This document shows, piece after piece, positions 35,536-44,401 of a stretch of 44,401 bases of DNA. The DNA lies in the NCBI GenBank assembly GCA_020630575.1, contig JAHDBD010000033.1:1-44401 (forward strand), given 5' to 3'. The first letter of the stretch is position 1; each line of letters starts with the position of its first letter. Both the position numbers and the translations under genes were made by a program. The DNA comes from Bernardetia sp. (GTDB lineage Bacteria > Bacteroidota > Bacteroidia > Cytophagales > Bernardetiaceae). A model generated the notes under the pieces. It was not told the DNA's origin. It did no database searches and saw only the letters and a list, made by a program, of their open reading frames with translations.

Positions 35536-35937
35536 TTACTTAAACTTTTTTGCCATTTCTCCAGCCATATCATCAGCATAAACACCATACGCATTTACCA
35601 AAACACCTTTTAAATTATGCTTATCTGATTTGATAGCATATAAAATAGACGCATCAGAAGGATTTGTTTCTCCTTCAAAACGGAATGTATCTTCAATTTC
35701 AAATTCATTTGGATAGACATGAATTTCTTTTCCATCTTTCTCACACACCAAACATTCTTTTTTGAGATTAAAATCAGTTGAATAGCCTTTGTTTTTTAGT
35801 GCATTCATTGTTTCACTAAGTGTATCTAATGTATGCAGAGGAGAGTTAGGTGAAGGTGTTGTATTAGTATGTTGTAATTCTTCTAATACTATTCTGTCCT
35901 CTTTCTGTTGTTTTTGAGTTTCTTTTTTATTGTCCAT
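35536..35937 (-). CDS. Small conserved protein, often mislabelled PRPP synthetase
   Basis: A 133-aa soluble protein. After a polar, Gln/Thr-rich N-terminal 35 residues comes the conserved core TLSETMNALKNKGYSTDFNL, VYPNEFEIEDTFRFEGETNPSDASILYAI and GVLVNAYGVYADD. Bacteroidota proteins with this core are commonly named 'phosphoribosylpyrophosphate synthetase', but nothing here matches the PRPP-binding loop of that enzyme and it is far too short. Real function is unknown. A single Cys pair (CLVC, about 63-66) is present. It has its own terminator and lies upstream of rtcB, in the same direction. Confidence 0.85.
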   Translation of the reverse strand: MDNKKETQKQQKEDRIVLEELQHTNTTPSPNSPLHTLDTLSETMNALKNKGYSTDFNLKKECLVCEKDGKEIHVYPNEFEIEDTFRFEGETNPSDASILYAIKSDKHNLKGVLVNAYGVYADDMAGEMAKKFK

Positions 35938-36180
35938 AATAATGAGAGTTTTTTTAAAAAATTAGAGTTGAAAAAATGATAATTCTTTACTTATTAAAAT
36001 AGATTTTGAGGGTTTTTGTTTAATATAAAATTGATTCAGCTCTACTTACTAAAAAAATAAAGTTTGATATTTAGAATAGAGAGATAATCAAATAACTCAT
36101 TTTGAGAGAATTTCAAGATAAAAACAAGATTTTTGTAACTTTGTAGGAAAATAAAATCAAACTTGTATTAATCATTATTT

Positions 36181-36717
36181 ATGAAACAACTTTCACTAGA
36201 CAATCTTAATAGAATTGGAATCGACGAATTTAAAGAACAAAAAAAGCAACCCATAGTTATTGTACTGGATAATGTTAGAAGCGCACATAATGTAGGTGCA
36301 GCTTTCAGAACATCTGATGCCTTTTCTATTGAAAAAATTGCTTTATGTGGAATTACTGCCAAACCTCCACACCGAGAAATTCAAAAAACAGCTTTAGGAG
36401 CAACCGAATCTGTAGACTGGGAATATTTTGATACGACAAATGAAGCTATTGATACTTTACGCAGCCAAGGATATTCTATTTTTGCTATCGAACAGACAAC
36501 AGAAAGTCAGAAATTAAATACATTTTTCCCTAAAGAAGAAACAAAATATGCTTTTGTTTTTGGTAACGAAGCCTTTGGAGTAGATGAAGAAGTTTTGCAA
36601 AATTGTGATGCTGCGTTAGAAATCCCACAATTTGGAACAAAACATTCTCTCAATGTTTCGGTAAGTTTAGGGATAATTCTTTGGCATTGTACAGAAAAAA
36701 TGAATATATTTAGTTAA
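36181..36717 (+). CDS. TrmH-family RNA 2'-O-methyltransferase
   Basis: A 178-aa SpoU/TrmH-type knotted methyltransferase. The motifs are PIVIVLDNVRSAHNVGAAFRT (motif 1, with the catalytic Arg region), YAFVFGNEAFGVDEE (motif 2) and LEIPQFGTKHSLNVSVSLGI (motif 3, SAM knot). It is catalytic-domain-only, without the N-terminal substrate-binding domain of RlmB. The substrate is probably tRNA or rRNA and cannot be told from sequence. A TAACTTTG box at 36136-36143 could be its promoter, 38 bases upstream of the ATG. The hybrid kinase gene follows 63 bases later on the same strand. Confidence 0.92.
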   Translation: MKQLSLDNLNRIGIDEFKEQKKQPIVIVLDNVRSAHNVGAAFRTSDAFSIEKIALCGITAKPPHREIQKTALGATESVDWEYFDTTNEAIDTLRSQGYSIFAIEQTTESQKLNTFFPKEETKYAFVFGNEAFGVDEEVLQNCDAALEIPQFGTKHSLNVSVSLGIILWHCTEKMNIFS

Positions 36718-36780
36718 AGTTTAATATATTATAATTATAAAATAATTTAAATACACCAAGTTACAGGAAACTTTTATAAA

Positions 36781-38847
36781 ATGTCTGATACCTTTACTAA
36801 TTCAAATCTGATTTCTGATACAGAAGCAATTGCAAAAACAAAGAAAATATCTTCTATTCTTTATGTAGATGATGAGGAGAGTAATTTGCGTATTTTTAAA
36901 AGTTCGTTTAGAAGACATTATACTATCTTTACGGCTATTTCTGGAAAAGAAGGATTAGAGGTTTTATCAACTAATGATATTCAACTTGTTATCTCTGACC
37001 AAAAAATGCCAGAAATGACAGGTGTAGAGTTTTTGGAACGAGTTGCGGAAAGTTTTCCAAATACAGTTCGTATTATCTTGACAGCCTATAGTGATACAGA
37101 AGACATTATGCGAGCTATCAATAAATGTGGAATTTTTAGGTATTTGGTAAAGCCTTGGAATAAAGATGAAATGCTTTTGACAATTGATAAAGCCTTGGAA
37201 ACTTATTCTTTGCGTACCGAAAATAGACAATTAGTAAATGCTCTTAAAAGTGCCAATGAAGATTTAGAAAGCAAAGTAAAGGAGCGCACTGCTGAGTTAA
37301 TGGCAACCAATGAAGACCTAAAAAAGGCAAAAGAGCAAGCTGAAGCAGCTACAAAAACAAAAGAGCAGTTTCTCTCAACCATGAGTCATGAAATTAGAAC
37401 TCCTCTAAATGCTATTATCGGAATGACACACCTTCTAAAAAATGATAGATTAGAAGGTGAAATGGCTGAAAATATAGAGATTTTGGAGTTTTCGGCTCAA
37501 AACTTACTTTCTCTTATTAATAGTGTTTTAGATATCTCAAAGATGGAAGCTGGTAAAATGGCTTTTGAACAAGCTGAGTTTGATTTGCCTGCCTTGATTC
37601 AGAATACAGTAGAAATCTTTAAGGCTCGTGCTGATGAAAATAACATTCTTCTTCGTAGTAATGTAGATAAAAATATTCCCAAATCATTACTTGGAGATTC
37701 GACACGTCTGTCCCAAATATTGAACAATCTTATCGGAAATGCTATCAAATTTACTGATGAAGGAACAGTTACTATTACAGTTCGCCTTTTGCATCACAAA
37801 ACCGAAAAAGTAGAATTATTATTTGCTGTTTCAGATACAGGCATTGGTATTTCACCTGAAAAAATAAATTCAATTTTTGATGACTTTTCACAAGCTGAAG
37901 AAGATACTTCTCGCAAATATGGAGGAACAGGTTTAGGACTTGCTATTACAAAACAACTTGTCGAACTTCAGGGAGGAACTATCAATGTGATGAGTACAAT
38001 GATGGTAGGTTCTACTTTTAGTTTTCAACTTGGTTTTAAGATTGGAAAAATACAACCAATTACAGCAAACCTTCCTGATGCTACAAATATTAAAAACTTG
38101 AAAGGGGTAAATATTTTAATTGTAGAAGATAACAAAGTCAATCAAATTTTGGTAAGGAAATTTTTGAATAACTGGGGGGCAAATTATCAAATAGCTGAAA
38201 ATGGACAAATTGCAGTAGATTTATTTAAGAAAAGCAACTTTGATGTTATTTTAATGGATTTGCAAATGCCTGTTATGGATGGCTATGAATCGGCTCGTCA
38301 GATACGACTTTTAGAGGAAAATACAGATAAGTTTACTCCTATTATTGCTCTTACTGCATCTACTCTCTTAAATGAAAGAGAGCGAATTGTACAAGTGGGA
38401 ATGAATGATTTTTTGAGTAAGCCATTCAATCCAAACGAGTTATATCAAAAAATTGCACAACATAGTTATACACAACTTCAAAAACAAGTTCCTCAAGAAA
38501 ATGAAATTAAAGGAGGATTGAATTACTCTTATTTCAAAAATCTTGCTGGAGCAGATAAAGAATTTTATACTGAGCTTCTAGAACTTAGTGAAGCAGATTT
38601 GATAGAATTCAATAGAATATTAGCCTCTACTCATTTACCTGATTATGAAACTCAACTCGCTTTAGTTCACCATAAAATACGTGCTACATTGCGTCTTTTG
38701 GAAGTAAAAGAATTAGAAGTACAGATAAATCAACTGCGAAGAATACTTTCGCAAACCAACCAAATAAGTGAAGTAACAGACAGAATACAAGCTATCCAGA
38801 AAAGTATAGAAATGGCTATTTTGCAGATTCACGAAGAAAGGAAATAA
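36781..38847 (+). CDS. Hybrid sensor histidine kinase (REC-HK-REC-Hpt)
   Basis: A 688-aa cytoplasmic hybrid kinase without membrane segments or PAS domain. Order: receiver 1 (about 24-140, D30-D31, D73 as acceptor and K124), a coiled coil (about 145-195), HisKA with H203 in MSHEIRTPLN, HATPase (N320 in IGNAIKF, GTGLGL 382-387), receiver 2 (about 443-560, D493 and K547), and a helical C-terminus with H630-H631 in ALVHHKIRATLRLL that resembles an Hpt domain. The N-terminal receiver suggests control by another kinase. No output response regulator is adjacent. It is followed by a degraded region. Confidence 0.93.
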   Translation: MSDTFTNSNLISDTEAIAKTKKISSILYVDDEESNLRIFKSSFRRHYTIFTAISGKEGLEVLSTNDIQLVISDQKMPEMTGVEFLERVAESFPNTVRIILTAYSDTEDIMRAINKCGIFRYLVKPWNKDEMLLTIDKALETYSLRTENRQLVNALKSANEDLESKVKERTAELMATNEDLKKAKEQAEAATKTKEQFLSTMSHEIRTPLNAIIGMTHLLKNDRLEGEMAENIEILEFSAQNLLSLINSVLDISKMEAGKMAFEQAEFDLPALIQNTVEIFKARADENNILLRSNVDKNIPKSLLGDSTRLSQILNNLIGNAIKFTDEGTVTITVRLLHHKTEKVELLFAVSDTGIGISPEKINSIFDDFSQAEEDTSRKYGGTGLGLAITKQLVELQGGTINVMSTMMVGSTFSFQLGFKIGKIQPITANLPDATNIKNLKGVNILIVEDNKVNQILVRKFLNNWGANYQIAENGQIAVDLFKKSNFDVILMDLQMPVMDGYESARQIRLLEENTDKFTPIIALTASTLLNERERIVQVGMNDFLSKPFNPNELYQKIAQHSYTQLQKQVPQENEIKGGLNYSYFKNLAGADKEFYTELLELSEADLIEFNRILASTHLPDYETQLALVHHKIRATLRLLEVKELEVQINQLRRILSQTNQISEVTDRIQAIQKSIEMAILQIHEERK

Positions 38848-38867
38848 TTTGGCTCTTCCGACTTTTT

Positions 38868-38900
38868 AGCGAAACATTGTGTGTTCAGTTTAGTTTTGCT
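38868..38900. repeat. Hairpin sharing a loop core with 19 kb element
   Basis: AGCGAAAC (38868-38875) pairs with GTTTTGCT (38893-38900, one G-U). The loop holds TGTGTGTTCAGTT (38878-38890), identical to 19088-19100. It is 8 bases after GGCTCTTCCG (38851-38860), which could be the terminal repeat of a decayed insertion sequence. Confidence 0.55.
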
Positions 38901-38905
38901 GAATA

Positions 38906-39290
38906 TTATGTCGTCGTTCTCAGAGCTTTAGGTAATGACATAACAGCTATTGACTCTACATCCTGTTGTTCATTGCTCGGTATCCATTCTTTGCCATCTG
39001 TCATAGCTTCTAGTTTATTTTCTAATTCGTCATCAAATCTTGGAAAAAAAATCTATCTGTGTTAGTTTTTCTATTTCATCAAGAAACAAATTAACATTCT
39101 CGTCTAAATTATTTGTAATAACCTAGTCAATGCGTCCGTCTTTGGACACTAACTTGAATAACTTTACAGGTTTTAATGCGAACTAATATGCCTCTTATAA
39201 GACTTTGTTCATCTAAAACTAGACTTTCTAAGGATTGATAGCCCGTTTCTCTACTTAAACTTATCAAACGGTTGCTTTTTAGTGTAGTAA
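38906..39290 (-). pseudogene. Decayed coding remnant on minus strand
   Basis: The minus strand carries protein-like segments broken across frames: NRLISLSRETGYQSLESLV, then ILVRIKT..VIQVS, then NLDENVNLFLDEIEKLTQID after an in-frame TAG and a shift, and finally FDDELENKLEAMTDGKEW ending in RTTT and TAA at 38906-38908. At least two frameshifts and one stop are needed to join them. One shift falls in an eight-T run. The family was not recognised; a transposase is a possibility because a terminal-like GGCTCTTCCG lies 45 bases past the stop. No intact product is possible. Confidence 0.6.
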
Positions 39291-39642
39291 AAAACGTCCA
39301 AAATTTCTACAAGGCTCTGACTAACCTAACGAAAAACTTGAAATTTAGAATATTTACATGAAATTAGCAAAAAACTCATTTATGTAACCTACAAGTAGGA
39401 GTGTTTAAATTTGTAAGTACGAACTAACTATTTTGTAATTAAAAAAAAGCAAAAGTTTAAGAGTTCAAATCTACTAGAAAAGTAAATTTGCTCAAGTTAA
39501 AAAACTATCCAAAAATTCATTTTCTAAATTATTTTATCTAACTTTTGGAATAACTTCGTTGAAGTTGTTTAAGGTATTACTATTTTTTCGTTTGAATTTA
39601 AACAATTTCACTACAAACAATTTTGACCAAATTATTTATCTA
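39291..39642. other. Gap before DUF3160 gene, no gene seen
   Basis: AT-rich DNA with no supported gene. It probably contains the promoter of the DUF3160 gene, but no clear TAnnTTTG box was picked out. A reading of that gene from a TTG at 39559 lacks support, because a conventional lipoprotein signal starts at 39643. Confidence 0.4.
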
Positions 39643-42135
39643 ATGAAAAAAAATATAAATTTTCTGCAATTTTTTGTCTTTAGTCTTTGTATGGTTGTTT
39701 TTTCTTCGTGTGGTGATACCAAACCCATTAAAGAAAATAATACTCCTGATACTACCTCTGTATCAACTAATCCTGATCTAGAAACAGATAGTACTCAATA
39801 TAAAGATAATAATGCAATTTCTTATCAAAAAGACCTTATAAAGGGTGATTATTACAATATTGACCTTAACCAAGATTTGACTACAAAATCGTTAGAAGAA
39901 CTTCGCTTGCTTAGAAATGCACTTGTTGCAAGAAAAGGTTATTTATTTATGAATGCTGATTTACGTGGTTTTTTTAGCGCACAAGGTTGGTATGATTCCT
40001 TGATGATGAAACGTTGGGAAGCCGAAGAATATGATGATAAAGTAATGCCCCTTGAACTAAGTGCTGAAGAAAGTATTTTTGCAGAAAAAATAAAGGTTTT
40101 GGAAGAAGCTAAAAAGCAAGAAAATTATATTGAAGTAAATGGAAAAACAGTTCCCAACATTAACAATGTTATCAATCTTTGGCAATATGAAAATGTAGAT
40201 GAACAGTTTTTAAATAAAATAGCTCAAAATGGGTTTGCAATTGTTCCAAATGATAATATTCAGTTTTTTCATGTATATGAAGAAAATGATTATCGTCAAA
40301 CCCCACATTTTGTAACAAATGATATGTATTTACAGCTCTTTCATATGTATTTTATGTATGTGTTGAGAACCTTAGAAGAAGAAAATTTTGCTCCTATGCT
40401 CACTAATCTTTGTGAGGGATTGTATAAGGCAAACTATAATTTAGCACAATCAGAAACAGACCCAGAACTCAAAAAAGCAGCTGAGTGGAACTCTACTTAT
40501 TTTGCTATTGCACTTCATTTATTAAATAAAAAAAATAAGCCTGTCATTGAAGCACATAAAGAATTTTACAAACAAGAAATTGAAAACGTACTAGCAGAAA
40601 GTGATGAGACATCAGAGTTTTTAGATTATCAAGATACAAAATTTGCATATAGTCTTTTCAAACCTCGTGGACATTATACACGTAAAAAAACATTGCAAAA
40701 TTATTTTCGTGCTATGATTTGGATTCAGACTGTTCCCCAGTGTTTGGATAAAGATGAACATTTGCGTAGAATGGCTCTCAATGCTCACTTTTTGAATACT
40801 GAAAAATCAGCACAAGGAAAATCATTGATTCAACTTTATAAAGGAATTTTAGAACCCACTACTTTTTTGATTGGTGAACCTGATAATCTTTCAGCTCTCA
40901 ATATTGTCAATCTTTTGGGCGAAATTGGTATTCAATCGCCTCAAACACTTACACAAAAAGCTCCTTTAGAGACTCTTAGAACTAAATTAGCAACATTAGC
41001 AAAAAACTTAAATAAAATAAAACCTGAAATAGAAAAAACTTGTCCTGACAAAATCAATCTGATGCCTCAACGCTATTTAGTAGATAATGAAATCTTGCAA
41101 AGGTTGGTAGATATAAAAGAAGGACAACCTTCAAAACGTCCTTTTCCAAAAGGGTTAGATGTTTTTGCAGCTTTTGGAAATCAGGCAGCACAGAAAAATT
41201 TGGTGGAAGTATATGATGAAAAAAATAACTGGAAAGAATATATGCCAAGACTAGAAGGCTTACAAACCAAACTCAAAGATTATAATGAATGGGACGAAGC
41301 TGTTTATAATAAATGGATTTATACACTTTTAGGAAGTTTTGAGTATGATAAACGTACACCTGCTCATTTGAAAAATGAAATGTGGGATTTGAAAACACTC
41401 AATACAAGCCTTGCTTCGTGGGCAGAACTCAAACACGATGCAATTCTGTATGCCGAACAACCTATGGCAGCAGAATGTGGTGGTGATGGACCTCCAAACC
41501 CTTATACAGTTGCTTATGTAGAACCAAATACCGTCTTTTGGAAGCGACTTTTAGAGCTTGTCGATTTAAACAAAAAACTTTTGCAAAAACACAATTTATT
41601 TAAGCCTTTTGAAGGTAAAACCACTCAAATGCGTGAGCAAATAGAGTTTCTAAGTAAAATTTCTGAAAAGCAATTGGCAGGACAAAAAGTGACAGAGCAA
41701 GAATACAGAGAGTTAGAATATATAGGGGGAGCAGTCGAAATGTTTACACTTTCTATTATTGATAATCAACTTTCCTACTTAGACAGCTGGGAAAATGTAA
41801 CAGGAACTGACAAATCAATTGCTGTTGTGGCAGATATTTATACCAATAATGTGGATACTCAAAAAGCTGGAATTTTGCACGTAGGAGTAGGAAAAGTAAA
41901 TGATATTTTTGTGATTGTAGAAATAGATGGTTATTTATACCTTACTCGTGGAGGAACTTTTGGTTATCATGAGTTTGTGAAAGACCCAAATACAAGATTA
42001 AATGATGAAGAGTGGCAAAAGATTTTAGAAACAGATGAAAAACCAAGTCTTCCAAAGTTTTTGAATCCAATTTTATATGAAGGAGAACAGAAACCAAAAT
42101 CAAATGAAAAGGTAATGTATAGTTCGGGTTGTTAA
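39643..42135 (+). CDS. YARHG + DUF3160 lipoprotein
   Basis: An 830-aa lipoprotein from the ATG at 39643, chosen because MKKNINFLQFFVFSLCMVVFSSC gives a standard signal with a lipobox Cys; the extension to 39559 would put 28 unrelated residues in front. After a Thr/Asn-rich linker comes a YARHG domain (LRLLRNALVARKGYLFMNAD, then FFSAQGWY), followed by the large DUF3160 domain that covers most of the protein (PHFVTNDMYLQLFHMYFMYV near its start, ECGGDGPPNPYTVAYVEPN and GGAVEMFTLSI further on). It is anchored in the outer or inner membrane. Function is unknown. Confidence 0.87.
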   Translation: MKKNINFLQFFVFSLCMVVFSSCGDTKPIKENNTPDTTSVSTNPDLETDSTQYKDNNAISYQKDLIKGDYYNIDLNQDLTTKSLEELRLLRNALVARKGYLFMNADLRGFFSAQGWYDSLMMKRWEAEEYDDKVMPLELSAEESIFAEKIKVLEEAKKQENYIEVNGKTVPNINNVINLWQYENVDEQFLNKIAQNGFAIVPNDNIQFFHVYEENDYRQTPHFVTNDMYLQLFHMYFMYVLRTLEEENFAPMLTNLCEGLYKANYNLAQSETDPELKKAAEWNSTYFAIALHLLNKKNKPVIEAHKEFYKQEIENVLAESDETSEFLDYQDTKFAYSLFKPRGHYTRKKTLQNYFRAMIWIQTVPQCLDKDEHLRRMALNAHFLNTEKSAQGKSLIQLYKGILEPTTFLIGEPDNLSALNIVNLLGEIGIQSPQTLTQKAPLETLRTKLATLAKNLNKIKPEIEKTCPDKINLMPQRYLVDNEILQRLVDIKEGQPSKRPFPKGLDVFAAFGNQAAQKNLVEVYDEKNNWKEYMPRLEGLQTKLKDYNEWDEAVYNKWIYTLLGSFEYDKRTPAHLKNEMWDLKTLNTSLASWAELKHDAILYAEQPMAAECGGDGPPNPYTVAYVEPNTVFWKRLLELVDLNKKLLQKHNLFKPFEGKTTQMREQIEFLSKISEKQLAGQKVTEQEYRELEYIGGAVEMFTLSIIDNQLSYLDSWENVTGTDKSIAVVADIYTNNVDTQKAGILHVGVGKVNDIFVIVEIDGYLYLTRGGTFGYHEFVKDPNTRLNDEEWQKILETDEKPSLPKFLNPILYEGEQKPKSNEKVMYSSGC

Positions 42136-42315
42136 ATATAATAATCAAATTTATTTCTCTTTTTGAAACGTATTTGACTTTTATGTAGTTATTCTATTTT
42201 ATAGATGGTCTTTGTGATTTATTATGAAATAAAATTGCAACATTAGTTCTGTTTTTTTTCGTACAGCAAAAAAAACAACCATTTTACATAAATCTCTATC
42301 AAACACAATAAAATT

Positions 42316-42531
42316 ATGAGCAAGAAAAAAGACAAAAAAATGAAAGTAAACCCAGAATTAGAAGGGTTGAATGTTCATGTCAATGAGTTTGGCGAAATTA
42401 TAACTTCGTATGATGCTGAGCAAATAAATAAGTTTTTAGATAAAACGCTCTATGATAAAAAAATAAGAAATCAAGATGCAAAAACAGGCTCTTTGAAAGA
42501 AAAGCATAAAAAACAGGATGAAGAAGAATAG
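42316..42531 (+). CDS. Small conserved charged protein (71 aa)
   Basis: A 71-aa protein with Lys-rich ends and a conserved middle: PELEGLNVHVNEFGEIITSYDAEQINKFLDKTLYDKK. Proteins with this 'L.G.+..+NEFGEI......+..N.FL+....DKK' pattern occur across Bacteroidota as hypothetical proteins. No signal peptide, no membrane helix and no catalytic motif. It starts at an ordinary ATG and stands alone in a 180-base and 100-base intergenic setting. Function unknown. Confidence 0.75.
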   Translation: MSKKKDKKMKVNPELEGLNVHVNEFGEIITSYDAEQINKFLDKTLYDKKIRNQDAKTGSLKEKHKKQDEEE

Positions 42532-42632
42532 ATTTTATTCTTTTAGATTTGATAAACCATACTACTCAAAATTATAGAGGAACATGGTTTTTTAAATCTT
42601 TTTTTTCTACTACTTTTATCTAACAAATTGCC

Positions 42633-43184
42633 ATGAAATTCAAATTATTATTTTTATCACTCTGTATTACTTTCTTTTTTTTAGGAAACGAAGTTTTTTC
42701 TCAAGTCAGTCTAAATTCTAAGGATTATTATCTTACTCTCAACAAACCAGGAAGAAAAAAGCGTATTCGCTTTTATATAGGGGAGGAGCTAAAATTCAAA
42801 CTCAAAGATGAAAATTTTAGACGAACAGCTACTATTACAGCCATTGATTCGAACTCTATAACCATAAATGGAGTAGCAAAAATACCTTTAGAAGATTTTA
42901 AAATGATTCATGTAGAAAAAGATAGCTATTTTGCAGGATTATCGAGAGCAGCACATGCAAGTGGAACAGGTGCGGGAATTGTATTTGGCGTTTTGGGAGG
43001 AGTAGCTACATTGCTTAATGTTGAAAAAGGAGAAACTATGATATATGGTGGGGGAGTTTTATTTGTAGTAGGACAATTTTTTAACCTTTTTACTAGTCGT
43101 AATTATAGACTGAACTCCTATCGTTACCTCCGAACTGTTCCTCAATGGCAGGGTTTAGATTTAGAAAAAACAAGCAGTTATTAG
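42633..43184 (+). CDS. Envelope protein of unknown function (183 aa)
   Basis: A 183-aa protein with a signal peptide (about 1-23, ending VFSQ). The exported part begins with a beta-rich region (KRIRFYIGEELKFKLKDENFRRTATITAIDSNSITINGVAKIPLED), followed by a Gly-rich hydrophobic pair (GTGAGIVFGVLGGVATLL and MIYGGGVLFVVGQFFNLF), which could be membrane hairpins. The end is basic and aromatic (NYRLNSYRYLRTVPQW). It matches no named family that I can identify. The two hydrophobic segments may embed in a membrane, so a surface-anchored or inner-membrane role is possible. Confidence 0.65.
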   Translation: MKFKLLFLSLCITFFFLGNEVFSQVSLNSKDYYLTLNKPGRKKRIRFYIGEELKFKLKDENFRRTATITAIDSNSITINGVAKIPLEDFKMIHVEKDSYFAGLSRAAHASGTGAGIVFGVLGGVATLLNVEKGETMIYGGGVLFVVGQFFNLFTSRNYRLNSYRYLRTVPQWQGLDLEKTSSY

Positions 43185-43432
43185 GAATAAAATACAATAA
43201 AAAGTGCAATTTGACAATGATAAAATGTAATAATTCCCTTTTTAGTGAATCTAAATGCGATTATACTTACCTTATTTAAGCAGATATATTATGAAAATTG
43301 ATATAAATTTGCGTTATTCGGAAAGATTTTTTGAGAAATAAACATTCAAAAAATCATAAGAAAACCAAAAACACACAAATTATTAAACTTTCATTTTAGT
43401 ACAACAACTCATTTTACTTCAACCTGCTCTTT

Positions 43433-44284
43433 GTGAACGAATTCCAAAATCTTCTACAAAAATATACAAACCAACATTCACGTTTTTTGAGTGTTGATGG
43501 TGCGCTTATTCATTATCGAATTGAGGGCGAAGGCGAACCTCTTGTTTTGCTACATGGTGCTTTTTCTTCTCTACATACTTTTGAAGAATGGACAAAACGA
43601 CTTTCTAAAAAATATCAGATTATCCGTTTGGATTTACCTGGTTTTGCGCTTACAGGAAGTGTTCCCGATGATGATTATTCAATGAAAAGACACTTATATT
43701 ATCTAAATAGTTTTTTAGAGATATTAGGAATAAAGAAATTTTACTTAGGAGGTAGTTCGTTAGGTGGTTGGGTTGCATGGGAATATGCGCTTCATTATCC
43801 TAAAAAAGTGCAAAAACTAATCCTTTTAGATGCAGCAGGCTTTATGGATGCTCAAAGCATTCCCTTACCTTTCAAAATGGCTCGTACACCATTTTTTGGG
43901 CGTGTAATAAAGTATGTTATTCAGCATAATGTTTTGGAGCAGTTTGTAAGAGAGGTATATTATAATCAGTCCAAAATTACGCCTCAAATGATAGAGCGAT
44001 ACTACGAACTTTTTACTAGAGATGGAAATCCAGAAGCATTTTTGTTACTTGTAAATAATAAACACAAAGAAAATACAAAGAACCTCAAAAATTTGGCAAT
44101 GCCTGTCTTGATAATGTGGGGGCGTGAAGACCGTTGGATTCCTGTTCGTAATGCACACCGTTTTCATGAGCTTATTCCACAAAATAGAATGCTAATTTAC
44201 GAGCGTGTTGGGCATTTGCCAATGGAAGAAGCTCCTGTTCAGACAAGCAAAGCTGTTGTAAAGTTTCTGAGTGAGGAGTTTTAA
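43433..44284 (+). CDS. Alpha/beta-fold hydrolase
   Basis: A 283-aa serine hydrolase. The nucleophile elbow is G107-S-S109-L-G111, the acid is D233 in MWGREDRWIP and the base H261 in RVGHLPMEEAP; the oxyanion-side HGAFSS (41-46) is also present. The reading starts at a GTG (43433), with no ATG in frame until Met84, so GTG is favoured because it keeps the conserved first strands. Length is normal for the family. No signal peptide. Substrate cannot be predicted. The remaining bases to the window edge show nothing. Confidence 0.9.
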   Translation: MNEFQNLLQKYTNQHSRFLSVDGALIHYRIEGEGEPLVLLHGAFSSLHTFEEWTKRLSKKYQIIRLDLPGFALTGSVPDDDYSMKRHLYYLNSFLEILGIKKFYLGGSSLGGWVAWEYALHYPKKVQKLILLDAAGFMDAQSIPLPFKMARTPFFGRVIKYVIQHNVLEQFVREVYYNQSKITPQMIERYYELFTRDGNPEAFLLLVNNKHKENTKNLKNLAMPVLIMWGREDRWIPVRNAHRFHELIPQNRMLIYERVGHLPMEEAPVQTSKAVVKFLSEEF

Positions 44285-44401
44285 ATTTAGTTTTATAGGT
44301 CAATACTCATAAATTTTTACTCAATTATATTTTTATGCTTAATAATTTATGACTTTCGCAAATTTGCTTTCGGACAAAATTTTATTTTGTTTTTAACAAA
44401 T

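Noticed and set aside
35536..35937. PRPP synthetase
   Set aside because: The gene is 133 aa and lacks the PRPP-binding loop; the usual name for this family is misleading.
39559..39642. N-terminal extension of the DUF3160 gene from a TTG
   Set aside because: It would bury the lipoprotein signal, which begins cleanly at 39643.
42241..42290. T/A hairpin upstream of the 71-aa gene
   Set aside because: Homopolymer arms pair easily in AT-rich DNA, and it needs a bulge; not convincing as a terminator or signal.

Overview
The window is about 44.4 kb of AT-rich chromosomal DNA from a member of the phylum Bacteroidota. The evidence is two SusC-like TonB-dependent receptors with N-terminal carboxypeptidase-regulatory-like domains, a protein with a C-terminal type IX secretion (gliding-type, 'type B') sorting domain, a BatA-type membrane protein, a DUF3160/YARHG lipoprotein, a HYC_CC_PP family protein, and promoter-like TAnnTTTG boxes instead of E. 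coli-type -10 boxes. The gene mix and very low GC fit the order Cytophagales (Bernardetia/Flexibacter-like). That last placement is inference. No rRNA, tRNA, CRISPR array or intact mobile element was seen.

Layout. 1-2.3 kb: a 7-bp tandem repeat, an inositol-monophosphatase-family gene, a small membrane protein and fabG. 2.4-5.7 kb (minus): a likely copper-handling operon (HYC_CC_PP protein, TonB receptor with a CC pair, secreted HMA metallochaperone). 5.9-8.3 kb: TerC-family protein, orphan ABC ATPase, and a small protein resembling EF-Tu domain 3. 8.4-10.9 kb: second TonB receptor. 11.2-15.3 kb: fabH, a four-helix-bundle (S23/IVP) gene between short direct repeats, an M42 peptidase with a poly-lysine insert, and an AAA ATPase. 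15.3-18.9 kb (minus): type IX secreted protein and hemN. 19-23 kb is an accessory zone: nested hairpins, a C-terminal IS1-family transposase remnant abutting a membrane-protein gene with no start, then three poorly known genes (241, 74 and 340 aa), the last with a phage tail collar/fibre-type C-terminal half. 23.2-25.3 kb: BatA-like protein. 25.4-28.3 kb (minus): overlapping thiM-thiE-tenA-thiD thiamine salvage operon with no visible TPP riboswitch. 28.6-33.9 kb: an unknown Cys/His protein, MarC, a SiaB/SiaC-like phospho-switch pair, a lytic transglycosylase, and a zinc-ribbon/RING-like gene separated from a membrane domain by one in-frame stop. 33.9-38.8 kb: RtcB, a small protein often misannotated as PRPP synthetase, a TrmH-family methyltransferase and a REC-HK-REC-Hpt hybrid kinase. 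38.8-39.3 kb: a decayed gene. 39.6-44.3 kb: DUF3160 lipoprotein, two small proteins and an alpha/beta hydrolase.

Most of the window is ordinary core or housekeeping sequence, separated by clean hairpin terminators. The parts least explained by known families are the 19-23 kb cluster, the 32.9-33.9 kb interrupted gene, the orphan SiaB/SiaC pair, and several short interspersed motifs that sit in a constant position relative to genes.
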